DNA of 47,673 bases from Clostridiaceae bacterium (GTDB lineage Bacteria; Bacillota; Clostridia; Saccharofermentanales; Saccharofermentanaceae), in NCBI GenBank assembly GCA_012729635.1, contig JAAYCT010000019.1, positions 1 through 47,673 on the forward strand, given 5' to 3'. A model generated the notes under the pieces. The model was not told where the DNA came from. It did not search any database and worked only from the letters and a program-made list of their open reading frames with translations. Positions 25,215 to 33,008 of the stretch are shown here, piece after piece. Numbering within the stretch: the first letter of the stretch is position 1; every line of letters starts with the position of its first letter. Position numbers and translations under genes: made by a program.

Positions 25215-25250
25215 GAAGCCCCGAAGAATCATCTTCGGGGCTTCTTTTTC
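25215..25250 (+). terminator. Terminator after the symporter
   Basis: A perfect 12-bp stem (GAAGCCCCGAAG with CTTCGGGGCTTC), AATCAT loop, then TTTTTC. It lies 22 bases past the symporter stop codon. Confidence 0.93.
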
Positions 25251-25299
25251 GTTCATTTGTAAGCAGACCGGGAATCCACCGGGAATCCATACAAAATGA

Positions 25300-25818
25300 T
25301 TATAGGTCAAACGACTCCAAAAAATCCTCGCCCTTTTGCACCTCATGAAACGACAGGCCGGGATATCCGAGTTGACGCATCACCTCGTAGATCGTTATCG
25401 CAACGCTGTTGGAAAGATTGAGACTTCGCGCCTCCGCGGTCATCGGAATTCGGAAGAGCCGATCCGGTTTTTTCGAAAGCAGCGCATACGGAATGCCCGT
25501 GCTCTCCTTTCCGAAAATCAAATAGATGTCCTCATGAAAATCCGGAAAGCAAATGTCCGACGGCGGGTGTTTGCCGTACCGGGTCAGGAAAAAATACTCT
25601 CCCTTATTTTTTTCGCTGAATTCGGAAAAATTCGAATAGACCGTCCAATGTGCGTGTTCCAGATGATTGGATGAATAGCGTCCGACGTTTTTTCGGTTTA
25701 AATCGAAACCGACCGGCTCAATAATATGAAGCTCGGTACCGGTAGCGACACACAATCGAATGATGTTCCCGGTATTATGGGGAATTTCCGGCTCGAACAG
25801 AACGACGTGAACGGACAT
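25300..25818 (-). CDS. trmL: tRNA (cytidine/uridine-34-2'-O)-methyltransferase
   Basis: A 172-residue SPOUT methyltransferase. [20 protein letters not shown] near the N terminus, [11 protein letters not shown] and the knot region [19 protein letters not shown] match TrmL/YibK, which methylates the 2'-O of wobble C34 or U34 in tRNA-Leu with S-adenosylmethionine. Length and all three knot motifs are normal. The ATG at 25818 follows GGAGAAAATGA and lies 13 bases after the stop of the Na/Pi cotransporter gene, so the two are probably co-transcribed. Confidence 0.93.
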   Translation of the reverse strand: MSVHVVLFEPEIPHNTGNIIRLCVATGTELHIIEPVGFDLNRKNVGRYSSNHLEHAHWTVYSNFSEFSEKNKGEYFFLTRYGKHPPSDICFPDFHEDIYLIFGKESTGIPYALLSKKPDRLFRIPMTAEARSLNLSNSVAITIYEVMRQLGYPGLSFHEVQKGEDFLESFDL

Positions 25819-25831
25819 TCATTTTCTCCGA

Positions 25832-27547
25832 TCAGGCTTTGACTGCCGAATCATGATGTACGTCCGGCTCCTGTGCACCCTCCTGCTCGCCTTCCTGCGG
25901 TCCGCGCAACTCTTCCATCTTGGAAGCCGATACCGCCTGGGCAATATTGAGCATATGATCTCCGAGACGCTCAAAATCCGTCAGCATCTCCGTATATATG
26001 ACGCAGGCCTCTCCGTTACAATCACCGGCCATCAGGCGCTCGATCTGTTTGCCGCGGAACTTCGCGGTAATGTCATCCATCTCCTGCTCCGCCTGACTCA
26101 TTTGCGTCAACAACTCCTCCGCGCTCCGGTCCTTGTGCGCGTACAGTAAGTCCAGTGCCTCCAGACATGTATTTCTCATGACATCCACTTCGGCCTGTGC
26201 CTTAGCCGACAGTTTCAGTCCCTTGCTGTCCAGCAGATGAGCGTAGCCGGCTATATTAATCGCGTGATCTCCGATTCGTTCGATGTTTCCGGTAATTTTA
26301 AAATACGCGTTGATTGCAACCGAGTCATTCTCGGTCATCTCCATGGCAATCATATGAGAAATAAAATACGAGATTTCTTTATTCAGATAATCAATATAAT
26401 CTTCAACCCGTTCGATTTCCTCCTGAAGCTTTTGACTGTTCGCTTTGACGGCTTCAAAACTACGGTCAATATTGTCTCTGGCCATCGCGAGCATTCGCTC
26501 GACCTCCAGGCGAAGCTGAACGATAAAGATTGCGATCGAACCGATCGGATACTCATTCTTGAGAATGGAGCGGTCCAGATATCGAAGGCGCGGGCCCAGC
26601 TCAAGCTCGAATGCGCGGTCCGGAAGAAGCTTTCTTACGAAGCGAACCAGGAGCGCTCCGAAAGGTAGCAGGATCAAGGTGGTCGCAAGGTTAAAAATCA
26701 AGTGGAAATTCGCGATTTGCGATACGGGTTTGTCCGGAGTAAATCGCATGACCATTCCTGTGATATCCGTCGAAAAGACCAATGCCAGAAAAATCATCGT
26801 TCCGATGATATTGAATATCAGATGAATAAGCGCGGCTCGCTTGGCGTTCCGGTTCGCGCCTACGGAGGCCAGAAGCGCTGTTACGCAGGTTCCGATATTC
26901 TGTCCGAAAAGAACAAACACCGCGCTCGGAAGACCGATCAGACCGCCCGCGGCCAATGACTGTAAAATTCCGACGGAGGCCGAGGACGATTGAATAATCG
27001 CGGTGATACCCACTCCGATCAAAACCCCAAGTAACGGGTTAGAGAAACCGGACATCAGTCCGCGGACCATCGGATCATCGCGCAGACTTGCAACCGACCC
27101 GCTCATCATCCCCATTCCGAGAAAAAGGATGCCGAGCCCGGCAATGACCAAGCCGATATGATGAAGCTTTTTGGATCGAAAGAAGACGACAAGGACGACT
27201 CCGGTCAAAGCGATCAGGGGCGCAAGCATACCGATGTCCAAAGCAATCAGCTGACTGGTGATGTTGGTGCCGATATTGGCGCCCATGATAATCCAGGTCG
27301 CCTGCATCAGCGTCATAATCCCCGAATTTACAAATCCGACGACCATAACGGTCGTGGCGGATGACGACTGAACCGCAGCGGTGATTCCGGTTCCGACCAG
27401 TACGCCGAGAAAACGATTGGAAGTCAGGCGTTCCAGAATTTTTTTCAGTTTATCCCCGGCGACCGCTTCCAGGCCGCCGCTCATCATTTTCATTCCGTAC
27501 AGAAAAAGGGCGAAGCCGCCGAGAAAGGCGAGATAATCAAATTTCAT
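25832..27547 (-). CDS. Na/Pi cotransporter family protein with PhoU-like domain
   Basis: A 571-residue protein. The membrane half has two inverted repeats with the substrate motif QSSSATT at 60-66 and QSSSASVGILQSLA in the second repeat, plus GxNIGT loops, as in NptA/YjbB phosphate carriers. From about residue 340 the C-terminal region is helical with two PhoU-like bundles (IERIGDHAINIAGYA, FERLGDHMLNIAQAV), which in this family probably gate or sense transport. It handles inorganic phosphate, either sodium-coupled uptake or export. Start ATG at 27547 with an AAAGGAAAAAG site. trmL follows downstream. Confidence 0.92.
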   Translation of the reverse strand: MKFDYLAFLGGFALFLYGMKMMSGGLEAVAGDKLKKILERLTSNRFLGVLVGTGITAAVQSSSATTVMVVGFVNSGIMTLMQATWIIMGANIGTNITSQLIALDIGMLAPLIALTGVVLVVFFRSKKLHHIGLVIAGLGILFLGMGMMSGSVASLRDDPMVRGLMSGFSNPLLGVLIGVGITAIIQSSSASVGILQSLAAGGLIGLPSAVFVLFGQNIGTCVTALLASVGANRNAKRAALIHLIFNIIGTMIFLALVFSTDITGMVMRFTPDKPVSQIANFHLIFNLATTLILLPFGALLVRFVRKLLPDRAFELELGPRLRYLDRSILKNEYPIGSIAIFIVQLRLEVERMLAMARDNIDRSFEAVKANSQKLQEEIERVEDYIDYLNKEISYFISHMIAMEMTENDSVAINAYFKITGNIERIGDHAINIAGYAHLLDSKGLKLSAKAQAEVDVMRNTCLEALDLLYAHKDRSAEELLTQMSQAEQEMDDITAKFRGKQIERLMAGDCNGEACVIYTEMLTDFERLGDHMLNIAQAVSASKMEELRGPQEGEQEGAQEPDVHHDSAVKA

Positions 27548-27650
27548 CTTTTTCCTTTTTCACACGATTGTTCATATGTTGCTTGCAACTGATTTCCAGA
27601 GGATTTTACATAAATAACGGCAGTCTGTCAAAACAAAAAAATACTTGATT

Positions 27651-28931
27651 TTACGTAGGTTCCTGACGTTTAGACGGGCATCTATGGGACGCCGTCTTGA
27701 TTGTTTTCATGCCGCTTTTTTCGCTCCCCGCACGCATGGCATAATACGCTGATACAAGCGGCACATATCCCATTCTCTGAAGCTCCGAGTACGGAAGGTT
27801 CTTATAGTTTTTTTTGGTATGCCGTCCGGTTTCCAGATAACGAAGCATGGATTGCATATATGAATCGATTTCCCGTAAATCATCCGCGTCACTGATCAGC
27901 GGGAAATACCATCGGCTCCACGTTAATTCATCGTCCCGGTCTCCGGTTCCGAAAAATTTGAATCGAAATTTACGAATCATCGCGCGGACGGCCCGTTCCG
28001 TAGAAGCCTCTTTGCGCACCTTCCACCGGTACAGCTTTCTGGCCGCTCGCGAGATTTTCCCCTTCATTTTGCGAACGGATGCTTCCGACAGTCCGATTCT
28101 TCCGGCCCGATAGGAAAGCCCCAAAAATTCCCAGCCCTCACCCGGGGACACGACGACGGATTTTTCCTCGTTGCGGCAAAGACCGTGAAGCAAAAGCGCC
28201 TTTTCAATTCTGTCCCACAGACTTTTCACTTCCCCGGGGTTGCAGAAAAAAATCATATCGTCCGAGTATCGTGCATATACCGGCGCCCAGGTAACGGCCT
28301 CCCGATCAAAATCCGTAAGATACAGGTTCGCCAGTAACGGAGAAAGCGGCATGCCGGCCATAATCCCTTTACTTTCATCCCGAACGACCCGTCCTTTTTC
28401 ACGCACCCGATCATTACGAAGCATGGCCGTAACGGATGCCGCCACGCCCGGCTCCCGCTCCAGTGCATCCGTAAGAATCCGAACCATGCGTTCCACCGGC
28501 ACGCTGTTAAAATAATTCCGGATGTCGATTCGTATGCATGCGTAATCCGGGCGGTAGCGCAAAACGACGGATCGAAAAGCGGCGCGGATCGAAAAACCCG
28601 GCCGAAACGCCAGACAGCACGGGGACAGCCCGATCTCCGTTCGTGCCAGACAGTAATGAACGGCCTTGAGCATCAGGCGATCGGTGTCCGGATACACATA
28701 GACCACACGCTTCTTGTCGCTTCCGAGTTTACGGATTTGAACCCTTTCCGGAAGATCCGGGGTACCGATTCCTCTTACAAAGGCTTGCGCGCGATCCAAA
28801 ATTGCATCGACACAGGGAAACGCCGACTCCGCCGCATCCTCAAAAAATCGGTGTCTCCGTTTTTCCTTTTCGATTTCCTCCGCAAGAAAAGTCGAAACCT
28901 CCTCCTGCCGAAGCATCTGATCTGCATCCAT
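27651..28931 (-). CDS. Stand-alone reverse transcriptase (unclassified)
   Basis: A 426-residue RNA-directed DNA polymerase. The motifs in order are an AFRPGFSIRAAF finger block (108-119), catalytic Asp136 in RIDIRNYFNSV, AGMPLSPLLANLYL (192-205), the catalytic YSDD at 222-225 and FLGLSY near 269, followed by a basic helical thumb and an X-like region of 150 residues. The core is complete and looks active. YSDD in place of YADD, and AGMPLSP in place of QGxPLSP, set it apart from standard group II maturases; no HNH, maturase zinc or En domain is present. It lacks the retron NAxxH pattern and the diversity-generating SQ variant. It resembles the stand-alone RTs often found in defence (UG/DRT-type) loci. 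Start ATG at 28931 after AAAGGGA. A structured non-coding block precedes it. Confidence 0.88.
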   Translation of the reverse strand: MDADQMLRQEEVSTFLAEEIEKEKRRHRFFEDAAESAFPCVDAILDRAQAFVRGIGTPDLPERVQIRKLGSDKKRVVYVYPDTDRLMLKAVHYCLARTEIGLSPCCLAFRPGFSIRAAFRSVVLRYRPDYACIRIDIRNYFNSVPVERMVRILTDALEREPGVAASVTAMLRNDRVREKGRVVRDESKGIMAGMPLSPLLANLYLTDFDREAVTWAPVYARYSDDMIFFCNPGEVKSLWDRIEKALLLHGLCRNEEKSVVVSPGEGWEFLGLSYRAGRIGLSEASVRKMKGKISRAARKLYRWKVRKEASTERAVRAMIRKFRFKFFGTGDRDDELTWSRWYFPLISDADDLREIDSYMQSMLRYLETGRHTKKNYKNLPYSELQRMGYVPLVSAYYAMRAGSEKSGMKTIKTASHRCPSKRQEPT

Positions 28932-29314
28932 CTGATGATCCCTTTTTGCATAATTGTGATATCGAGGGAAAAGCCTTCGTCCGTCGCGGATATGCGCCGA
29001 TTACGAAGGCTTGAATTTCGGGGTTTTCGGCCGTAAGAAGCGTTGTGAAATTGCTGTAAGCAATACCGGAGTGAACCCGAACGCCCTTCCTTCAAAGTCC
29101 GTATCGGTCCGGGCTTCCCCCATTCGAAGGAACAACCAGAGTTGTATCTTGGCCGCTACCCTTATCCCAGATCAATTATATCACCCGTCACCCAATATTG
29201 CATCGACCCGACACCGGATACGTCGATACCGACGATACGCCTTCTCGCACACTCACTCCGTTAAATCAAGGGATGAACGTGCGGTTCTCCGTACGGCGAA
29301 CGTGAAAACCTTCG
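28932..29314 (-). ncRNA. Hairpin-rich non-coding region directly upstream of the RT
   Basis: Between the rhodanese stop and the RT start, 383 bases carry no convincing gene. Read on the RT strand, several stems are visible: a perfect 10-bp arm pair AAGCCTTCGT/ACGAAGGCTT (29003-29012 with 28971-28980); ATTGCT/AGCAAT around a 3-base loop (29050-29064); CAAC/GTTG around TCTG (29133-29144); and CCTTCGAA and GAAGG arms flanking 29080-29130. Near 29279-29296 is a 7-bp GC-rich hairpin whose one wobble pair works only on the plus strand. Bacterial RTs of retron, DRT and RT-associated types use such adjacent RNAs as template or primer. A functional RNA here is inferred. Confidence 0.45.
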
Positions 29315-29824
29315 CTATGCGGCGCCCTCTGCGGCAACCACCTCATAGGGCCAACTGATGATCCCGCCGAAATCATATACATTTTTGTATCCCATATCGA
29401 AAAGTATCTGCGCTCCAGCCGCACTCCTTCGCCCGCTTCTGCAATACACGAGCAGTACGCTTTCTTTATCCGGAATCAATTCCCCGGCCAGCTGCTCGAT
29501 GGACCCGAGCGGAATCAGCACGGCCCCCTCAATGTGCCCCGCATCAAATTCATATTGTTCCCGAACATCGACGATGACATACCCCGAAAGCGTATCCATC
29601 ATCTCTTTGGCCTCCTGCGCGGTAATGAGGCGGACCCCCGACTCATCCGTCGTTGTTTCGGAGACGTCGGCCGAAAGTTTTGAATCGTCGGTCCCGGGCT
29701 CATCCGACGGATTGAGAAAGGATGATATCCTTTCTGTTGCGGCCGAACACGATGTACATATAATCAAAATACAAAGAAGTATACACAGGACATATCGTTT
29801 ACTCGCATTCTCTTCTCTTCTCAT
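29315..29824 (-). CDS. Rhodanese-like lipoprotein
   Basis: A 169-residue protein. A signal peptide (hydrophobic CILLCILIIC) ends in a lipobox-like ICTSC with Cys26. An acidic Ser/Thr linker follows, then one rhodanese domain from about 65: VIVDVREQYEFDAGHIEGAVLIPLG and the active-site loop YCRSGRRS with Cys128. It should sit outside the membrane and carry persulfide or redox sulfur on Cys128. The ATG at 29824 lies behind AAGGAAACC. It ends 383 bp before the reverse transcriptase on the same strand, but the two functions are not obviously related. Confidence 0.88.
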   Translation of the reverse strand: MRREENASKRYVLCILLCILIICTSCSAATERISSFLNPSDEPGTDDSKLSADVSETTTDESGVRLITAQEAKEMMDTLSGYVIVDVREQYEFDAGHIEGAVLIPLGSIEQLAGELIPDKESVLLVYCRSGRRSAAGAQILFDMGYKNVYDFGGIISWPYEVVAAEGAA

Positions 29825-30027
29825 CCCGGTTTCCTTTCCTGCCCGTGAAAGCGTCTTTCATTCATTATACGATGGGACCGTCCCAAAGAAAATCCTTTGT
29901 TTCGTCCCTTGCGGATGAAACGTCGGCGACCCCGATCATACGTATCTTTCGTCGAAATAGTTTGAAATACAAACCGCTTTTATTGTGCAAATCGCACAGC
30001 GAATCGTTCTGTTTTCGTCAAATCGCC

Positions 30028-30056
30028 TTGACGAAAGCCCTTTCGGGAACTATAAT
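30028..30056 (+). promoter_or_regulatory. Strong sigma-A-type promoter of the sugar ABC operon
   Basis: TTGACG (30028-30033), exactly 17 bp, TATAAT (30051-30056), followed by AT-rich sequence. It lies in the 428-base gap 29825-30252, where no gene is seen, and gives a leader of about 190 bases before the binding-protein gene. Confidence 0.75.
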
Positions 30057-30080
30057 TTTTATGTAATCGTGCTCGAGAAC

Positions 30081-30159
30081 GGAACGTTTCGCGGTAAATA
30101 AATACGGATTTCCGCGGGCACGCTGATTGCTTTTTCGGAACTGTCGATAAAATTATCGA
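30081..30159 (+). promoter_or_regulatory. Two candidate operators in the leader of the sugar ABC operon
   Basis: GGAACGTTTC at 30081-30090 is a near-perfect palindrome with the central CG usual for LacI-family operators. TCGATAA-AA-TTATCGA at 30144-30159 is a perfect 7-bp inverted repeat. Both lie downstream of the promoter, where a bound repressor would block elongation. The LacI-type gene at 34622 is the likely binder of one of them; this is inference. Confidence 0.4.
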
Positions 30160-30252
30160 TACAAGTCTTGCGTATCGGAAGGAGGGGATATTCGGCGCAG
30201 TCAGTTTGTTTTTTCCAATATTCCAAACCAAAAAACCAAAGGAGTGTGCAAA

Positions 30253-31335
30253 ATGAAAACAACTAAGAGAATACTCGTTCTGATCGTTGCTCTCGCTTGC
30301 CTGATGTCCGTAATGTCCCTGGCGGCTTGCGACAAGGCCGGCGGAAAAGGGACCAAAGTCGGTGTTGCTATGCCGACACAGTCTCTCCAGCGCTGGAACC
30401 AAGACGGTGCGAACATGAAGAAGTCCCTTGAGGAAGCCGGCTTCGTCGTTGATTTGCAGTATGCAAACAATGAAGTCGCTACTCAGCTGTCCCAGATCGA
30501 GAACATGATCACCAGCGGCTGCAAAGTTCTGGTTATCGCTTCGATCGACGGCTCTTCGCTCGGAAACGTCCTCGCGGACGCCAAGAAAGAGAAGATTCCG
30601 GTTATCGCTTATGACCGTCTTATCATGGAGACGGATGGAGTTTCTTACTACGCCACGTTCGACAACTTTAAGGTCGGAGAACTGCAGGGTAAGTTCATCG
30701 AAGAGAAACTCGATCTGAAAAATGCCGCCGGTCCTTTCAACATTGAGCTGTTCGCCGGATCTCCCGACGATAACAATGCTCTCTTCTTCTTCAACGGCGC
30801 CATGAGCATCCTTCAGCCTTACATCGACAGCGGCAAGCTGAACGTTGTTTCCGGTCAGACCGATTTCGCGACCATCGCGATCAATGAGTGGAAGACCGAG
30901 AGAGCTCAGAACCGTATGGACGACCTTCTGACCGCGAACTATGCGACCGGAACGAAGCTTGACGTCGTTCTTTCTCCGAATGACTCTCTTGCGCTCGGTA
31001 TCGCCAATGCTCTCGAGCAGGGCGGATTTGTTCCCGGAACCAACTGGCCGATCGTTACCGGTCAGGACTGCGACGTTGCCAACATGAAGAACGTCATCGC
31101 CGGCAAGCAGTCCATGTCGATCTTTAAGGACACCCGTACTCTTGCGGACAAGGTTGTTGAAATGGTTAAGGCCATCATCGAAGGCACGACCGTTCCGGTC
31201 AATGACGAGAAGACATACAACAACGGCGTTAAAGTCGTTCCTTCTTTCCTTTGTGATCCGGTTTTTGCCGATGTGAACAACTATGAGGATATTTTGATCA
31301 AGAGCGGCTACTATACCGCAGATCAGCTGGCATAA
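30253..31335 (+). CDS. Sugar ABC transporter substrate-binding lipoprotein
   Basis: A 360-residue lipoprotein. Signal peptide with lipobox SLAAC, then a two-lobe sugar-binding fold: KVGVAMPTQSLQRWNQDGANM at the start, LVIASIDGSSLGNVLADAKK, PVIAYDRLIMETDGVSYYATFDN, LAL and VTGQDCDVANMKNVIAGKQ. This matches the ChvE/multiple-monosaccharide group, which binds aldoses such as xylose, arabinose or galactose. The ATG at 30253 follows GGAG. Codon choice differs from its neighbours (many GTT, GCT, CTT), as in a highly expressed gene. It is the first gene of a binding protein, ATPase, permease, LacI cluster; a hairpin separates it from the ATPase gene. Confidence 0.92.
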   Translation: MKTTKRILVLIVALACLMSVMSLAACDKAGGKGTKVGVAMPTQSLQRWNQDGANMKKSLEEAGFVVDLQYANNEVATQLSQIENMITSGCKVLVIASIDGSSLGNVLADAKKEKIPVIAYDRLIMETDGVSYYATFDNFKVGELQGKFIEEKLDLKNAAGPFNIELFAGSPDDNNALFFFNGAMSILQPYIDSGKLNVVSGQTDFATIAINEWKTERAQNRMDDLLTANYATGTKLDVVLSPNDSLALGIANALEQGGFVPGTNWPIVTGQDCDVANMKNVIAGKQSMSIFKDTRTLADKVVEMVKAIIEGTTVPVNDEKTYNNGVKVVPSFLCDPVFADVNNYEDILIKSGYYTADQLA

Positions 31336-31386
31336 TCCTCATTAACGCCCGAAACACTGGGTAGTCAAAATTAACTGTATTGTGTG

Positions 31387-31429
31387 AGACGGGCATGTTA
31401 TCTGTTGAATTACGGTTGCATGCCCGTCT
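31387..31429 (+). other. Intercistronic hairpin between binding protein and ATPase
   Basis: An 11-bp perfect stem (AGACGGGCATG with CATGCCCGTCT) closes a 21-base loop. There is no T-run after it, so it is more likely to stabilise the upstream binding-protein message or attenuate the downstream genes than to terminate fully. This fits the higher demand for binding protein. Confidence 0.65.
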
Positions 31430-31467
31430 TACTCTGTGCAAACACAAATCGAAATGGGGTGGCGTGT

Positions 31468-33003
31468 TTGGATAATATCCTGCTGGAAATGAAAGGAATC
31501 ACGAAACTTTTCCCGGGTGTTCGCGCGTTGGATAATGTTAATTTATCTGTAAAAGAGGGAGAAATTCACGCAATCGTCGGTGAAAACGGCGCCGGAAAAT
31601 CAACGTTGATGAACGTACTCAGCGGAATCTATCCCTACGGAACATATGAGGGTGATATATTCTACGACAATCGAGAATGCCGATTCCGCATGATTAAGGA
31701 CAGCGAGAAACTCGGAATCGTCATCATCCACCAGGAACTGGCACTGGTCCCGTATCTTACGATCGGCGAGAATATTTTTCTCGGGAACGAACGCCAGAAT
31801 CTCGGATTCATCGACTGGAACATGACCTATCACAAAGCGGACGAATTACTGAAAAAGGTCGGCTTGAAGGAAAGCTCCCGAACACTGATCAAAGATATCA
31901 GTGTCGGTAAACAGCAACTTGTCGAAATCGCCAAGGCGCTCGGGAAAAATGTTCGCCTTCTGATTCTTGATGAGCCGACCGCTTCGCTGAACGATGTGGA
32001 TTCCAGAAAGCTTCTGGATCTCATCCTTGAATTGAAATCAACGGGAATTACCTCCATTATAATTTCACACAAATTGGAAGAAATATCTTATGTGGCGGAC
32101 CGAATTACCATCCTTCGGGACGGATCGACCATCGAAACCCTGGATAAGTCCGCGGACGATATCACCGAGCCGCGCATCGTTCGGGGAATGGTCGGAAGAG
32201 AAATGGTTGACCGATTTCCCCAACATGAATCAAACCCCGCGGAAGAAGCGCTGAGAATTGAGAACTGGTCCGTACGGCATCCCCTGTACTCCGAGAGAAT
32301 GGTCGTAAAGAACGCTTCTCTGAACGTTCGAAAAGGTGAAATCGTCGGTATCGCCGGTCTCATGGGCTCCGGAAGAACCGAGTTGGCCATGAGCATTTTC
32401 GGTCAGGCATACGGAACGTTGATAAGCGGTGACTTATATAAGTTCGGGAAAAGAACAGACGTTTCCTCCATCTCCAAAGCCATCCGTGAAGGCATTGCAT
32501 ACGTCACGGAGGACCGAAAAGGAGACGGTCTGGTTTTACCGGAAACCGTCGCGAAAAACATCACTTTGGCCAAGCCGGAGAAAATACAAGCCGGCATTTT
32601 TGTGGACAAGGACTTAGAGTCTCGTTATGCCGGTGAGTACTGTAAAAAACTGACGATTAAGACACCGTCGATTCACCAGTTCGTCGGAAATCTGTCCGGG
32701 GGAAATCAGCAGAAAGTGCTGGTCAGCAAATGGATGTTTACCGACGCCGATATCCTGATTATGGACGAACCGACCCGGGGAATCGATGTCGGTGCAAAAT
32801 TCGAGATTTACTGTATTATGAGGGACCTTGCCGCTGAAGGAAAGGCAGTTATTATGATATCTTCGGACCTTCAGGAAATTCTCGGTATGTGCGACCGTAT
32901 ATACGTAATGTATGAGGGTCGGATCATCGGTGAATTGAAACGCAAAGATGCTTCTCAGGAAGTGATTATGAGTATGATACTATCCGCGAGTAAAGGAGCG
33001 TAA
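31468..33003 (+). CDS. Sugar ABC transporter, double ATP-binding subunit
   Basis: A 511-residue protein with two fused ABC domains, the normal length for this class. The first has Walker [10 protein letters not shown], signature ISVGKQQ and Walker [12 protein letters not shown]. The second has a degenerate Walker A (GLMGSGRTE) but LSGGNQQK and [16 protein letters not shown], the usual asymmetry in XylG/MglA/MmsA-type subunits. It powers uptake from the inner face of the membrane. I chose the TTG at 31468 because GGGGTGG lies five bases upstream; the 28-residue extension in the same frame covers the intercistronic hairpin. The permease follows after five bases. Confidence 0.92.
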   Translation: MDNILLEMKGITKLFPGVRALDNVNLSVKEGEIHAIVGENGAGKSTLMNVLSGIYPYGTYEGDIFYDNRECRFRMIKDSEKLGIVIIHQELALVPYLTIGENIFLGNERQNLGFIDWNMTYHKADELLKKVGLKESSRTLIKDISVGKQQLVEIAKALGKNVRLLILDEPTASLNDVDSRKLLDLILELKSTGITSIIISHKLEEISYVADRITILRDGSTIETLDKSADDITEPRIVRGMVGREMVDRFPQHESNPAEEALRIENWSVRHPLYSERMVVKNASLNVRKGEIVGIAGLMGSGRTELAMSIFGQAYGTLISGDLYKFGKRTDVSSISKAIREGIAYVTEDRKGDGLVLPETVAKNITLAKPEKIQAGIFVDKDLESRYAGEYCKKLTIKTPSIHQFVGNLSGGNQQKVLVSKWMFTDADILIMDEPTRGIDVGAKFEIYCIMRDLAAEGKAVIMISSDLQEILGMCDRIYVMYEGRIIGELKRKDASQEVIMSMILSASKGA

Positions 33004-33008
33004 CGACC

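Noticed and set aside
27651-29314. Diversity-generating retroelement
   Set aside because: The RT has SP, not SQ, at motif 4, and no template/variable repeat pair or variable target gene was seen nearby.
28932-29314. Complete group II intron around the RT
   Set aside because: A GTGCG-like start can be found near 29258, but no domain V/VI follows the RT and no exon junction is visible.
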